Positions 8,157 to 17,185 are shown, numbered from the stretch's first letter. The stretch: DNA of 64,000 bases from Miltoncostaea sp036826475 (GCA_036826475.1 DAISWG010000005.1:20477-84476); one strand, 5' to 3'. Notes: generated from the letters alone by a model not told the origin. Translations and numbers: made by a program.

Positions 8157-8935
8157 TTACGCTTTCCGCGTCCGCGCGGGCCCGGTATGGGCGGGGTGGG
8201 GCCGCCGGGGCGGACCTCGAGGCCCCCCGCACCGTCGAGGTCGAGCCGGTCGAGCCGGTCGGCGAGCGCCCACAGGTCCAGGGTCCCCGTCCCGGGGGCG
8301 CCGCGGCCGGGGTGGTCGGCGAACTGCACGTGGCCGACGAGCGGCGCCACGCGGGCCACCTCCTCCAGCGGGTCGAGTCCGGCCATCGCGGCGTGGTACG
8401 CGTCGAACAGCACCCGCACGCCCGGATGGGCGACGCGCTCCACGAACGCCGCCGCGGCGGCCGGCGTCGGCAGCAGCGGCCGGTCGACCTCGACGGCGTT
8501 CAGGTGCTCCACCACGATCGTCACGCCGTGCGCGGCGACCGCGTCGGCCGCCGCGCGGACGGCCGCCGCCGCGGTCGCGAGCTGGTCGTCCTCGGGCCGG
8601 TCGGCCGTGAACCGGCCCGCCAGCAGGTTCACGCGGTCGCCGCCCGCGGCGGCCACCACCCCGGCGGCGGCGACGGCCGACGCGACCACGTCGCCCGCGC
8701 GCTCCGGGATGTTGCAGAAGCCCCGCTCGCCCGCCCCGAGGTCGCCGCCGTCGGCGTTCACCATCACGGCGCGCACCCCCGCCTCGCGCACCGCCGCCGG
8801 CCAGCGTCCCGGCTCGGGCGCGGGGGGCCACCAGGCCTCCACCACGGCGAACCCGGCGTCGCGGGCGGCCGCCGGCCGGTCGAGCGGGTCGCGCTCCTGG
8901 AAGAGCGTGCCCAGGTGCGCCGAGAGGACGATCAC
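8157..8935 (-). CDS. sugar phosphate isomerase/epimerase (xylose isomerase-like TIM barrel), possible 3' frameshift
   Basis: The first about 245 residues fit an AP endonuclease 2/hydroxypyruvate isomerase-type TIM barrel: LSAHLGTLF at the start, VMVNADGGD, VVEHLN with the metal-binding Glu, VLFDAYHAA and GHVQFADHPGR, then GLEVRP. It begins with GTG overlapping the upstream stop as GTGA. The frame does not stop where such proteins end; it stays open through the whole next gene in the wrong frame. A +1/-1 shift near 8165-8200 would end at the TAA 8157-8159, used here as the likely end. The substrate is unknown; pairing with a 3-hydroxyacid-type dehydrogenase suggests small hydroxy-acid metabolism. 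Confidence 0.75.
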
Positions 8936-9807
8936 GCGCCCAGCGCGCGGCGCCGCTCGGCGATCTCCCGCCCCGCCGCCAGGGCGTCGGCGCGCAGGCG
9001 CGCCACCTCGTCGCCGGCGCCGGCGGTCCACGGCGCCAGCGGCGTGCCGGAGGCGGCGGCGTCCTCCAGCACGGCGGGGACGTCATGGGTGTCGGCGAGG
9101 TGGGGGAACAGGCCGCGCGACACGGTCGCGAACGTCCGCAGGCCGCCCAGGTCGGCGGTCGCCAGGGGCCCGGCGGCCATCCAGCGCGGCGCCAGGCCGT
9201 CGGACATCGCCGCGTCGATGGCGGCGGCGTCGGCCACCCCCGCCTCCAGCATGTGCAGGCACTCGCGCAGCACGGCGAACTGGATCCGGTTCCAGATGAA
9301 GCCGGGGACGTCCGCCGACACCAGTGGGGCCTTCCCCATCCGGGCGGCGACGTCGCGCAGGGCCGCCATCGTCGCGTCGTCGGTCGCGGGGCCGGCGACC
9401 ACCTCGACCACCCGGGTCAGGTGCGCCGGCTTCAGGAAGTGGAGGCCCGCGAGCCGCTGGGGGCGGGCCATCGCCTCGGCCAGGTCGGCGATCCGCAGGC
9501 TGGAGGTGTTGGACGCCACCACCGCATCGCCGGCCAGCCAGGGCTCCACACGCCGCAGCAGGTCGCGCTTGGCCCCCAGGTCCTCGGCGATCGTCTCCAC
9601 CACCAGGCCGGCCCCGGCGAACGCGCCGGCCTCGATTCCGGCCGCCCCGATCGCGGCGGCGTCGCCGCCGAGCGCGGCCGCCCGGGCGGCCGCCTCCCGG
9701 GCCCTCGCCCCGGACCGTCCCGCCAGCGTCACCCGGTGCCCGGCGGCGGCGAGCGCCACCGCGATCTCCGGCCCCATCGCGCCCGTCCCGATCACCACCG
9801 CGGTCAT
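8932..9807 (-). CDS. 3-hydroxyacyl-CoA dehydrogenase family protein
   Basis: 291 residues. An N-terminal Rossmann fold opens with VIGTGAMGPEIA for NAD binding, followed by VVETIAEDLGAK and VASNTSSL. The catalytic His is in GLHFLKPAHL. The C-terminal helical dimerisation domain has PGFIWNRIQFAVLREC with the conserved Asn. The family oxidises 3-hydroxyacyl-CoA or related 3-hydroxy acids such as L-gulonate. The usual NP after HF is KP here. ATG 9807 is the only sensible start. The stop overlaps the following isomerase gene by 4 nt, so translation is probably coupled. Confidence 0.88.
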   Translation of the reverse strand: MTAVVIGTGAMGPEIAVALAAAGHRVTLAGRSGARAREAAARAAALGGDAAAIGAAGIEAGAFAGAGLVVETIAEDLGAKRDLLRRVEPWLAGDAVVASNTSSLRIADLAEAMARPQRLAGLHFLKPAHLTRVVEVVAGPATDDATMAALRDVAARMGKAPLVSADVPGFIWNRIQFAVLRECLHMLEAGVADAAAIDAAMSDGLAPRWMAAGPLATADLGGLRTFATVSRGLFPHLADTHDVPAVLEDAAASGTPLAPWTAGAGDEVARLRADALAAGREIAERRRALGA

Positions 9808-9876
9808 GCGCTGTTGTCTACCACCCCGGACCCCCGCGGCGGAGGGAAGACCCCGGGCGGGACGAACTTGCGTTGC

Positions 9877-10704
9877 ATGTCCAGGCGCGACGCCGGGGAC
9901 GTTCCCCTGACCGAGGCCCAGCGCGCCGCCCGCGCGCGCTGGCAGGCGCGGTGGAACCTGCCGATCATCGTTGCGGCGTTCCTGCCGTTCTTCGTGACGT
10001 CGCCGGACACCCCGGTGGCGACGCTGATCGTCGGGATCGGCTCGTGGGTGGTCTTCATCGTCGACCTGGTCGTGCAGCGCCGGATCGACCCGCACTACCT
10101 GCGCCGGCGCAACGGCAGGATCGATCTCGCGATCGTCCTCCTGACGTTCCCCTACTACCTGCTCCCGGGCGTGACGAACGGCGCGGCCCTGCTCATGCTC
10201 GCCCGCCTCGGGCGCGTCGTGCGCGTGATCATCGCGACGAAGGGCCTCCGGCGCTTCGCCCAGCGGCTCGGCAAGGTCACGGTGGTCGCCGCCGTCGTGG
10301 TCACGCTGGCCTCCCTCGCGGCCTACCAGGCGGAGAATCCCGCCAACCAGGAGTTCGCCACCGTCGGCGACGCGTTCTGGTGGGGGGTGGTCACGCTGAC
10401 CACCGTCGGGTACGGCGACATCGTCCCGGAGACGACCGCGGGCCGGTTCGCCGGGATCGCGATCATGTTCACGGGCATCGCGGTGCTCGGCGTGCTCGCC
10501 GGATCCCTGGCGAACCTGTTCCGCCTGGACCGCCCCAGCGAGGAGGAGGAGGCCGCGGAGGCCGGGCCGCCGGGGGTGACGCGCCCGGTGCACGAGGAGC
10601 TGGCCGAGCTGGGGCGGGACCTCCAGACCATGCAGGCGCGCCTGGCCGTGCTGGCGGGACGGGTCCGCGACGACGTCCCCGGGCCGGCCGACACCCCTCC
10701 CTGA
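9877..10704 (+). CDS. voltage-gated-type potassium channel
   Basis: 275 residues with six membrane segments. The fourth (LARLGRVVRVIIATKGLRR) has arginines at regular spacing, like a voltage sensor. The pore loop contains TLTTVGYGD, the K+ selectivity filter, between S5 and S6. The cytoplasmic C-terminus is an acidic stretch (EEEEAAE) followed by a helix that could form a coiled coil (HEELAELGRDLQTMQARL). It resembles small KvAP/Kch-like channels and lacks an RCK domain. ATG 9877 has no Shine-Dalgarno. Divergent from the dehydrogenase gene. Confidence 0.9.
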   Translation: MSRRDAGDVPLTEAQRAARARWQARWNLPIIVAAFLPFFVTSPDTPVATLIVGIGSWVVFIVDLVVQRRIDPHYLRRRNGRIDLAIVLLTFPYYLLPGVTNGAALLMLARLGRVVRVIIATKGLRRFAQRLGKVTVVAAVVVTLASLAAYQAENPANQEFATVGDAFWWGVVTLTTVGYGDIVPETTAGRFAGIAIMFTGIAVLGVLAGSLANLFRLDRPSEEEEAAEAGPPGVTRPVHEELAELGRDLQTMQARLAVLAGRVRDDVPGPADTPP

Positions 10705-10726
10705 CCGCCGGGCGCCGGGGGTGACA

Positions 10727-10732
10727 TACAGT
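10727..10732 (+). promoter_or_regulatory. -10 element (TACAGT) for the acyltransferase
   Basis: TACAGT ends 6 nt before ATG 10739, with no Shine-Dalgarno between; a leaderless start is likely. Confidence 0.5.
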
Positions 10733-10738
10733 CGCCCG

Positions 10739-12502
10739 ATGCCGCCGCGCCGACTCGCGTACATGCCCGGGATCGACGGGCTGCGGGCGTTCGCGGTGGG
10801 CGCCGTGCTGATCTACCACCTGGGTGCGCCGTGGCTGCCCGGTGGCTACCTCGGCGTGGACATGTTCCTGGTGATCAGCGGCTTCCTGATCACCTCGCTG
10901 CTGCTGTCGGAGCACGACGCGACCGGCCGGATCGACCTCCGCCGCTTCTGGATCCGCCGCGCCCGGCGCCTGCTGCCGGCGGTGCTGGTGATGATCGGCG
11001 TGGTGCTGGCGGCGATGCTGGTGCTGCACGCCGGCGAGGTGAGCCGGCTGCGGGGGCAGGTGGTCGCGGCGCTCTTCTACGTCGTGAACTGGCAGTTCAT
11101 CTACGCCGACGTGCCGTACTTCGACCAGTTCGGGCGGCCGTCGGTGTTCCTGCACCTGTGGTCGCTGGCGATCGAGGAGCAGTTCTACCTGGTGTGGCCG
11201 CCGATCATGGCGGTGGGGATCATCGCGCTGCGGCGTCGGGCGCTGCTGGCCCTGGTGCTGGCCCTGGCCGCGGGCTCGACCCTGCTCGCGTGGGTGATGT
11301 GGAAGCCGTTCACCGACCCGTCGCGCATCTACTACGGCACCGACACCCGGGCGGTGGCGCTGCTGGTGGGGGTGGCGCTGGCGCTGATCCCGTGGGCGCT
11401 GCGCGACCGCTCGCGGTGGTCGCCGGCGGCGCGCCGGGCGCTGGAGATGGTGGGCTGGGCCTGCGCCGCCGGGCTGCTCGCCGCCATGTGCACCCTGGGC
11501 GACCTGGACGAGCACCTGTACCGCGGGGGCTTCCTGGTGGTGGCGCTGCTCACCGCCGGGGTGGTGGCGGTGCTGGCCGACTCGGCGGCGCCGATGGCGC
11601 GGGCCGCGGCGTGGGCGCCGCTGGTGTGGATCGGCCTGCGCAGCTACAGCATCTACCTGTGGCACTGGCCGGTGATCATGCTGACGCGGCCCGACGTGGA
11701 CGTGCCCCTCGACGGCGTGCCCCTGGTGGTCCTGCGGCTCGCCCTGACGATGGCGGCGGCGATGGCGTCGTACCGGTTCGTCGAGGTGCCGTTCCGGCGT
11801 CACGGGATCGCGGGGGTGCGCGAGCGGCTACGGGGGGCGGCCCGGCCGGTGCGGCTGGCGGCGGCGTCGTCGGCGGCGCTGGCGGTGGTGGGCCTGGCCG
11901 TCGCGGTGGCGGTGGTGCTCGCCAGCACCACCCGCGTCCCCGGCATCGACATCGCCTCGGCCGGCGAGCCGCCGGCCGCCGCGGGCGGCGCGGCGGCCAC
12001 GAAGGGCCCGGCGCTGGTGTTCGTGGGCGACTCGGTGCTGCTCGGCGCGTCGCGCGCCGTGGAGCAAGCGTTCGGGCCGCGCGCCGTCGTCGACGCCGCG
12101 GTGGGCCGCAGGTTCCCGGAGGGCGCCCGGATACTGGAGGCCCGCCTCGCGACGCTTCCGCCGGATGCGATCCCGGTGATCCACCTGGGCAACAACGACT
12201 TCATCGACCCGGCGGATCTCGACGCCCTGCTGGCGCGGCTCGCGGGGCGGCCGCGGGTGGTGCTGGTGACGGTGCGGGTGCCGCTGCCGTGGCAGGACTC
12301 GGTGAACCGGGCGATCCGCTCCGCCCCCGCACGGCACCCGAACGTGCAGGTCGTCGACTGGTACGCGGCGTCCGGCGGCCCCGGCCTGCTGGTCGACGGC
12401 GCCCACATGAACCAGAGGGGGATGCGCGTGTACCGGCGCATCCTCGAAGATGCCCTGGGCCCCGGCGGGCCCGACCCGGCGACCACGACAGGAGGCGCGT
12501 GA
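10739..12502 (+). CDS. membrane O-acyltransferase (OafA/YrhL family) with C-terminal SGNH domain
   Basis: 587 residues. The first about 385 form an acyltransferase-3 domain of about ten helices, opening GIDGLRAFAVGAVLIYHLG with the catalytic His, then MFLVISGFLIT and RRFWIRRARRLLPA. One further helix crosses to an SGNH-like domain with FVGDSVLLGA (block I), HLGNND (block III) and DGAHMNQ (block V). Such two-domain proteins transfer acyl groups, usually acetyl, to cell-wall or surface polysaccharide. It overlaps the next gene as TGATG; the cluster continues with two exported proteins, one also SGNH. Confidence 0.9.
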   Translation: MPPRRLAYMPGIDGLRAFAVGAVLIYHLGAPWLPGGYLGVDMFLVISGFLITSLLLSEHDATGRIDLRRFWIRRARRLLPAVLVMIGVVLAAMLVLHAGEVSRLRGQVVAALFYVVNWQFIYADVPYFDQFGRPSVFLHLWSLAIEEQFYLVWPPIMAVGIIALRRRALLALVLALAAGSTLLAWVMWKPFTDPSRIYYGTDTRAVALLVGVALALIPWALRDRSRWSPAARRALEMVGWACAAGLLAAMCTLGDLDEHLYRGGFLVVALLTAGVVAVLADSAAPMARAAAWAPLVWIGLRSYSIYLWHWPVIMLTRPDVDVPLDGVPLVVLRLALTMAAAMASYRFVEVPFRRHGIAGVRERLRGAARPVRLAAASSAALAVVGLAVAVAVVLASTTRVPGIDIASAGEPPAAAGGAAATKGPALVFVGDSVLLGASRAVEQAFGPRAVVDAAVGRRFPEGARILEARLATLPPDAIPVIHLGNNDFIDPADLDALLARLAGRPRVVLVTVRVPLPWQDSVNRAIRSAPARHPNVQVVDWYAASGGPGLLVDGAHMNQRGMRVYRRILEDALGPGGPDPATTTGGA

Positions 12503-12996
12503 TGAGGCTCGGCACGAAGCGGAGGGGGACCCGGAGGCGGCGGCCGGTCGCGGCGGCGTGCGCGGCGTCGCTCGCGGCGCTCGTCGCGACCCCCGCGCTG
12601 GCGCAGGCGGCCATTGCGCCGGGCAAGGGCGTGGCCGGCGTCTTCGTGGGCGACGGCACCGCCCAGGTCAAGAAGGTGCTGGGCCCGCCGGAGGCCGGCA
12701 GCAACGTCCTGAACTACCGCTACGTGAAGAGCCGCGGCATCGGCATCTACTTCATCGCCGGCAAGGCCTTCGAGATCGCCGTCGTGCGCGGGACGCAGGC
12801 CACCGCGTCGGGCGTGAGGATCGGGTCGAGCCGGGCGAAGCTCACGTCGGCGTACCCGCGGGCCACGTGCCGCGCGGGCGCCATCTCGGGTACCACCGAA
12901 TGCCGCCTGTCCTCCAGGTTCCGCAAGCGGGCGACCGAGACCCTGTTCACGCTCACGCGCGACAAGGTCACCCGGATCGCGGTGCACTTCGTCTAG
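12502..12996 (+). CDS. small secreted protein of unknown function
   Basis: 164 residues: an Arg-rich start, a hydrophobic core ending near ALAQAAIA (signal peptide, roughly residue 37), then a 120-residue domain with GVFVGDGTAQVKKVLGPP, a glycine-rich YRYVKSRGIGIYF strand and one cysteine pair (TCRAG...TECRL). The layout resembles short beta-rich extracellular modules often seen in actinobacteria, but I do not recognise the family. Start ATG 12502 overlaps the acyltransferase stop and has GGAGG at about 9 nt. It is the middle gene of the acyltransferase/SGNH cluster. Confidence 0.7.
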   Translation: MRLGTKRRGTRRRRPVAAACAASLAALVATPALAQAAIAPGKGVAGVFVGDGTAQVKKVLGPPEAGSNVLNYRYVKSRGIGIYFIAGKAFEIAVVRGTQATASGVRIGSSRAKLTSAYPRATCRAGAISGTTECRLSSRFRKRATETLFTLTRDKVTRIAVHFV

Positions 12997-13015
12997 GAGG
13001 ACCACCCTCCGGGGG

Positions 13016-14479
13016 CTGATCGTCGCCGTCGCCGTCGCGCTCGCGGCGGCGTGGGCGGCGCCCGCCCCCGCCGAGGCCGCGCCGCCGCAGGTCACGGTGC
13101 TCGGCGACTCCGTGCAGGCGTCGTTCGGGTTCGCGCCCCAGGCGGTGCGGTACCTGGGCCGCGGGCTGCGCCTGCGCGTGGTGGCCGACGTGTGCCGCCG
13201 GCTCGCGTACCCCGGGTGCCTCGGCGGGTCGCCGCCGTCGGCGCTCGACGTGGCGCGCTCCCTTGGCTCCGGGCTGGGCGACGCCGTGATCATCAACGTG
13301 GGCTACAACGACGAGGCCCGCGTCTACGACGTCCCCGCGATGACGTCGGCGCTGCGGCAGGCGGGCGTGCGCGCCGTGGTGTGGGTGACCCTCCGCGAGC
13401 AGCGCTCGTACTACCGCGCGATCAACGACCGCATCCGGGCGGCCGCCCGCGGCGGCGGGTCGGGTGGGATGGCGGTGCGGGTGGCCGACTGGAACGCTTA
13501 CAGCGCCGGGCGGCCGTGGTTCGCGGGCGACGGCCTGCACCTGAGCGCGACGGGCGCCCTGGGCCTGGCGTCGCTGCTGCGCGAGCAGCTCCTGGGGGCG
13601 ATGGGCGAGGCCGGGGTCTCGCTGCCGGGGCGGCCGGCCGCGTCCGTGGTGCCGCTGGGGGCGCCGGCGACGGGGATCGCCGGCGACGCCGGCGTGCTGT
13701 GGGTGCAGGGCGCCGGCGGCGGCCTGTCGGGCATCGACCCCGCGAGCGGGCAGCGCCTGCCCGGGTCGGGCGACCTGGCGCCGGGCGAGGACCTCATCAG
13801 CGACGGCCGCGTGGCCTGGCTGCGGGACGGCGCCGGCACGCTGACGCGCCCTGCCCCCGGCGCGGACGGCCTGCGCGGCGCCCGCCTGGGCGGCGTCGGG
13901 GCGAGCCCGGCGCGCGCGGGGACAGTCCTGTGGAGCCTGGTGCCGTGCGCCGCCGGGCCCGCCTGCGCCGACGGGCAGGCGCTGCGCGGCATCCCCCGCG
14001 TGGGGCCGCCCCGCGACGTGACGCTCCAGCCGGGGCGGGTGCGGGCCCTCGCGGCCGACGGCCGCGCGCTCTGGCTGCTGGTGGACGACGACGGCACGGT
14101 GCGGATGGAGCGCCGCGACCCGGCGACGGGCGCGCTGGTGCGCCGCACCCGGTCGGCGCCCGCCGTCGCGACCGCGGCGCTGGCCGTGGGCCGCGGCGTC
14201 GCGTGGCTGCTGCCCCGGGGCGGGCGGCTGCTGCGGGTGGGTCTCGCCGGGCCGCCTCGGGAGGTGCGGACCGGGCTGCGCGCGATCGTGGCGGGCGACG
14301 GCGAGCTGTGGGCCGTCGCGTCGGACGGGCGCACCGTGCTGCGCCTGGACCCCGCCGGCCGCGTACGCGCGCGGGCGACGTCGCCGGTCCGCCTGTCGGG
14401 CCACATGGCCCTGACCGGCGGGCAGGCGTGGGTGCTCGCGGAGTCGGGCCGGCAGGTGGTCCGGGTCCCGCGGCCCTAG
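13016..14479 (+). CDS. exported SGNH-hydrolase with beta-propeller-like C-terminus
   Basis: About 487 residues. The frame encodes a clear signal peptide (LIVAVAVALAAAWAAPAPAE) followed by SGNH blocks: TVLGDSVQ with the serine, INVGYND, and GDGLHLS with the His. From about residue 215 on it has short repeated strands with G-x-LW-x and W-L patterns, propeller-like. No ATG, GTG or TTG precedes the signal peptide in this frame after the upstream stop; CTG 13016 is the best start, with AGGAGG at 12995-13000. The next usable GTG (13097) would remove the signal peptide. Probably edits or binds the acylated surface polymer made by the upstream transferase. Confidence 0.75.
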   Translation: MIVAVAVALAAAWAAPAPAEAAPPQVTVLGDSVQASFGFAPQAVRYLGRGLRLRVVADVCRRLAYPGCLGGSPPSALDVARSLGSGLGDAVIINVGYNDEARVYDVPAMTSALRQAGVRAVVWVTLREQRSYYRAINDRIRAAARGGGSGGMAVRVADWNAYSAGRPWFAGDGLHLSATGALGLASLLREQLLGAMGEAGVSLPGRPAASVVPLGAPATGIAGDAGVLWVQGAGGGLSGIDPASGQRLPGSGDLAPGEDLISDGRVAWLRDGAGTLTRPAPGADGLRGARLGGVGASPARAGTVLWSLVPCAAGPACADGQALRGIPRVGPPRDVTLQPGRVRALAADGRALWLLVDDDGTVRMERRDPATGALVRRTRSAPAVATAALAVGRGVAWLLPRGGRLLRVGLAGPPREVRTGLRAIVAGDGELWAVASDGRTVLRLDPAGRVRARATSPVRLSGHMALTGGQAWVLAESGRQVVRVPRP

Positions 14480-14518
14480 CGCGGGCCCCCGCCCTCATCC
14501 ATCCGCATCCCCCCGCCG

Positions 14519-16255
14519 ATGGGGTTCTGTCCGGACGGAGTCGCTGAACCAGGACACGGATTGGTCCCCATCACCCCGAGCTCCGACACGATCGTCCGCG
14601 AGGCCGCCGCCATGATCGGCGCGTCGCTGGACACGGGGACCACGCTCCGGGCCATCGCCGACGCGGCGGGCCGGGCGCTGGGGGCCGACCGGGCGAGCGC
14701 ATACGAGTACGACCCCGTCGCCGGGGTGGTGGTCGACGTCCACACCACCGAGGCCGACCCGCGGGTGCGGCGGGCGCTGGAGTGGGCGCGGGGGAGGGGG
14801 CCCGACGACCTGCCGCTGTGGCGGATGGTGCTCCAGGACGACCCGATCGTGACGGTTGAGGACGTCTCGCGGTGGCCCGGCCTGCCCGCCGCCGTCGCCG
14901 CCCGGCTGGGGAGCGGGGCGATCGTGGGCATGCGGCTCGAGCGGCCGCCCCTGACCCCGGACGGGCCGCCCGGACTCCTGGGCGCGCTGTTCTGCAGCTT
15001 CGCCGGCCCCCGCCGGTTCAGCGCCGAGGAGCGCTCGGTCGCGCGCGGCCTGGCGAACATCGCGACCCTGGCGCTCGCGAACGCCCGCACCCACGCGGAG
15101 GCCCTCGCCAGCCTCGCCCACGCCGAGCGCCTCGCCGACGAGGACGCGCTGACCGGCCTGCCCAACCGGCGCGTCCTCGAGCGCCGCATCGACGCCCTCG
15201 ACGCCGCCGGCGCCGCCGCCCGCTTCGCGGTCCTCATCCTCGACCTGGACGGCTTCAAGGTGGTGAACGCCGCCCACGGGCGCGAGGGCGGCGACGCGTG
15301 CCTGCGCGCGGTGGCGCGGACGGTCGAGGCGGCCCTGCGCCCCGGCGACCTGGCGTCGCGGATCGGCGGCGAGGAGTTCGTGGTGCTGCTGCCGGGGACG
15401 GGCCCCAAGGGGGCGTGGCTCATGGCCGAGCGCCTGCGGGCCCGGATCGCCGACATCCCCATGCCGGGGTGCGCGCCCCTCACCGCGAGCGTCGGCATCG
15501 CCGCGTTCCCGGAGCACGGGCGGTCGGTGGGCGACGCCGTCCACGCCGCCGACGCCGCCATGTACGAGGCGAAGACCTCGGGCCGCGACCGCTGCGTCGT
15601 GTTCGACCCGCGCACGGTGCCGGAGCAGGCGGATGGCGGCGGGCGCACCCGGGGCGGCCACGAGGCGTACGTGGCGTCGGTGCTGGCGCTGGCGGCGGCC
15701 GTCGACGCCCGCGACCCGCACACCCGCGCGCACTCCGACCGCGTCGGCGCCTTCGCCGCGGCGATCGCGGCGCGGATCGGCATGGACGGCGACCGGGTGG
15801 AGGAGGTCCGGATCGCGGGGATGCTCCACGACGTCGGCAAGGTCGGCATCTCCGACGCCGTCCTCTTCAAGAACGGGGCGCTCACCGCCGCGGAGTGGGC
15901 GGAGATGCGGCGCCACCCGGAGATCGGCGCCAACCTGCTGGTCCATCCGGAGCTGGCGGACGTGCGCAGCTGGGTGCTGCACCACCACGAGCGTCCCGAC
16001 GGCCGCGGCTACCCGCACGGCCTGGCCGGCGACGCGATCCCCCTGGAGGCGCTGATCCTGGGGATCGCCGACGCCTACGAGGCGATGACCGCCGACCGCC
16101 CGTACCGCGCCGGGATGGCGGAGGGCGACGCCCGCGCCGAGCTGATCGCGGGGCGGGGCGCGCAGTTCGACGCGGATCTGGTTGACGCGTTCCTCGCGGT
16201 GCTCGACTCGCCCGCCGCGTTCGACCTGCCGCTCGTGGCCATCGGCCGGGGCTGA
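14519..16255 (+). CDS. GAF-GGDEF-HD-GYP cyclic di-GMP turnover protein
   Basis: 578 residues. A GAF-like sensor domain (about 20-190) is followed by a GGDEF domain (about 200-360) with ALTGLPNRR and an intact RIGGEEF active site. A C-terminal HD-GYP domain (about 380-560) has MLHDVGKVGISD, HPEIG and HHHERPDGRGYP. Both the diguanylate cyclase and the phosphodiesterase motifs look complete, so it could make and degrade c-di-GMP depending on the GAF signal. No membrane segment. ATG 14519 has no Shine-Dalgarno; TTG 14561 behind ACGGA is an alternative that loses no domain. Confidence 0.92.
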   Translation: MGFCPDGVAEPGHGLVPITPSSDTIVREAAAMIGASLDTGTTLRAIADAAGRALGADRASAYEYDPVAGVVVDVHTTEADPRVRRALEWARGRGPDDLPLWRMVLQDDPIVTVEDVSRWPGLPAAVAARLGSGAIVGMRLERPPLTPDGPPGLLGALFCSFAGPRRFSAEERSVARGLANIATLALANARTHAEALASLAHAERLADEDALTGLPNRRVLERRIDALDAAGAAARFAVLILDLDGFKVVNAAHGREGGDACLRAVARTVEAALRPGDLASRIGGEEFVVLLPGTGPKGAWLMAERLRARIADIPMPGCAPLTASVGIAAFPEHGRSVGDAVHAADAAMYEAKTSGRDRCVVFDPRTVPEQADGGGRTRGGHEAYVASVLALAAAVDARDPHTRAHSDRVGAFAAAIAARIGMDGDRVEEVRIAGMLHDVGKVGISDAVLFKNGALTAAEWAEMRRHPEIGANLLVHPELADVRSWVLHHHERPDGRGYPHGLAGDAIPLEALILGIADAYEAMTADRPYRAGMAEGDARAELIAGRGAQFDADLVDAFLAVLDSPAAFDLPLVAIGRG

Positions 16256-16305
16256 CCCCGGCCTCCTGGGCCCGCCCGGCGGGGGGCGTGGCAGGCTTGC
16301 CTCCG

Positions 16306-16815
16306 ATGCCGCCGCTCACCTCCATCCGCCGCCTCGCCGTGGCCGGCCTGGCGGCGACGCTCGTCGCGGTCCCCGTCGCGACGGCCGGCACCCCGACGCC
16401 GCCGAAGGGCGTGCGCGACCAGCTCCAGGACCCTGCCTTCGTCCTGTCGATGCCGGCGGACCGGGGCGCCTGGACGCTCTGGTCGGGGACGGTGGAGGGC
16501 GACCGCTGGTGGATGCTGAGCCGTCCGCGGGCGCAGCAGATCGGCGGCGCCGCGTGCCCGGCGACGGCCAGGGCCCTGACGGTGTGCTTCAACGGGACGT
16601 TCGGCGACGATCGGTTCGTCGTGGTGGGCCGCGTGGCGCCGGGGCTCGCGGTGGCGGCCGCCGACGCGTCGGGCCGGGCGCTCCGCAAGGCCCGCCGGGG
16701 CGCCGCCTACCTGGCGGTGGCCCGGGGCGCGCCGCGGACGGTCACCGTCGTCGCACGGGACCGGCGCGGCGACGTCGTGGCGCGACGCGTCCTGGTCGTC
16801 GGCCGGCGGGGCTGA
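16306..16815 (+). CDS. small secreted protein of unknown function
   Basis: 169 residues with a signal peptide (IRRLAVAGLAATLVAVPVATAG) and a compact domain containing one cysteine pair (AACPAT...TVCFNG) and W-rich strands (GAWTLWSGTVEGDRWWML). No family recognised. CAGGCT lies 8 nt before the ATG, so the start may be leaderless. It converges with the sigma-factor operon and ends 19 nt from the stop of its last gene. Confidence 0.65.
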   Translation: MPPLTSIRRLAVAGLAATLVAVPVATAGTPTPPKGVRDQLQDPAFVLSMPADRGAWTLWSGTVEGDRWWMLSRPRAQQIGGAACPATARALTVCFNGTFGDDRFVVVGRVAPGLAVAAADASGRALRKARRGAAYLAVARGAPRTVTVVARDRRGDVVARRVLVVGRRG

Positions 16816-16834
16816 CCGGGCCCGCCGGGGGCCG

Positions 16835-17185
16835 TCAGTTCAGCTCGACGTAGTAGGTGTTGGGGTTGCCGCTCCCCAGGTTGTCGACCTGCCCGGTGAT
16901 CACCCCGGACAGCGACAGGGTGGGGAAGTGGTAGTTGGTGTCGGAGTACTGCCACCAGCCCCAGCGGGCGCCGTCGCTGAACCGGACGAGCTGGAAGCGG
17001 TAGGGCGTGCCTGCGGCCTGGTTCGCCTTCACGATCTCGACGGTCGGGTTGCTGAGGGCGAGGCAGTTGATGAACCCGCCGGACGCGTTCACCGCGCAGT
17101 TGGTCGACAGCGCGCCGGCCTGCGGCGCGGCCACGGCGAGGCCGGCCGCCGCGGCCAGCGCCGCCAGCCGGCGGGCCCTCAGCAT
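16835..17185 (-). CDS. small secreted protein, last gene of the sigma-factor operon
   Basis: 116 residues: signal peptide (RARRLAALAAAAGLAVAAP), then a beta-rich domain with two cysteines (TNCAVN...INCLAL, probably disulfide-bonded) and many aromatic residues (ARWGWWQYSDTNYHF). The start ATG overlaps the end of the lipoprotein gene by 7 nt, so translation is probably coupled. Function unknown; its place suggests it is exported under control of the same ECF sigma factor, as a target or as a signal. Confidence 0.7.
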   Translation of the reverse strand: MLRARRLAALAAAAGLAVAAPQAGALSTNCAVNASGGFINCLALSNPTVEIVKANQAAGTPYRFQLVRFSDGARWGWWQYSDTNYHFPTLSLSGVITGQVDNLGSGNPNTYYVELN

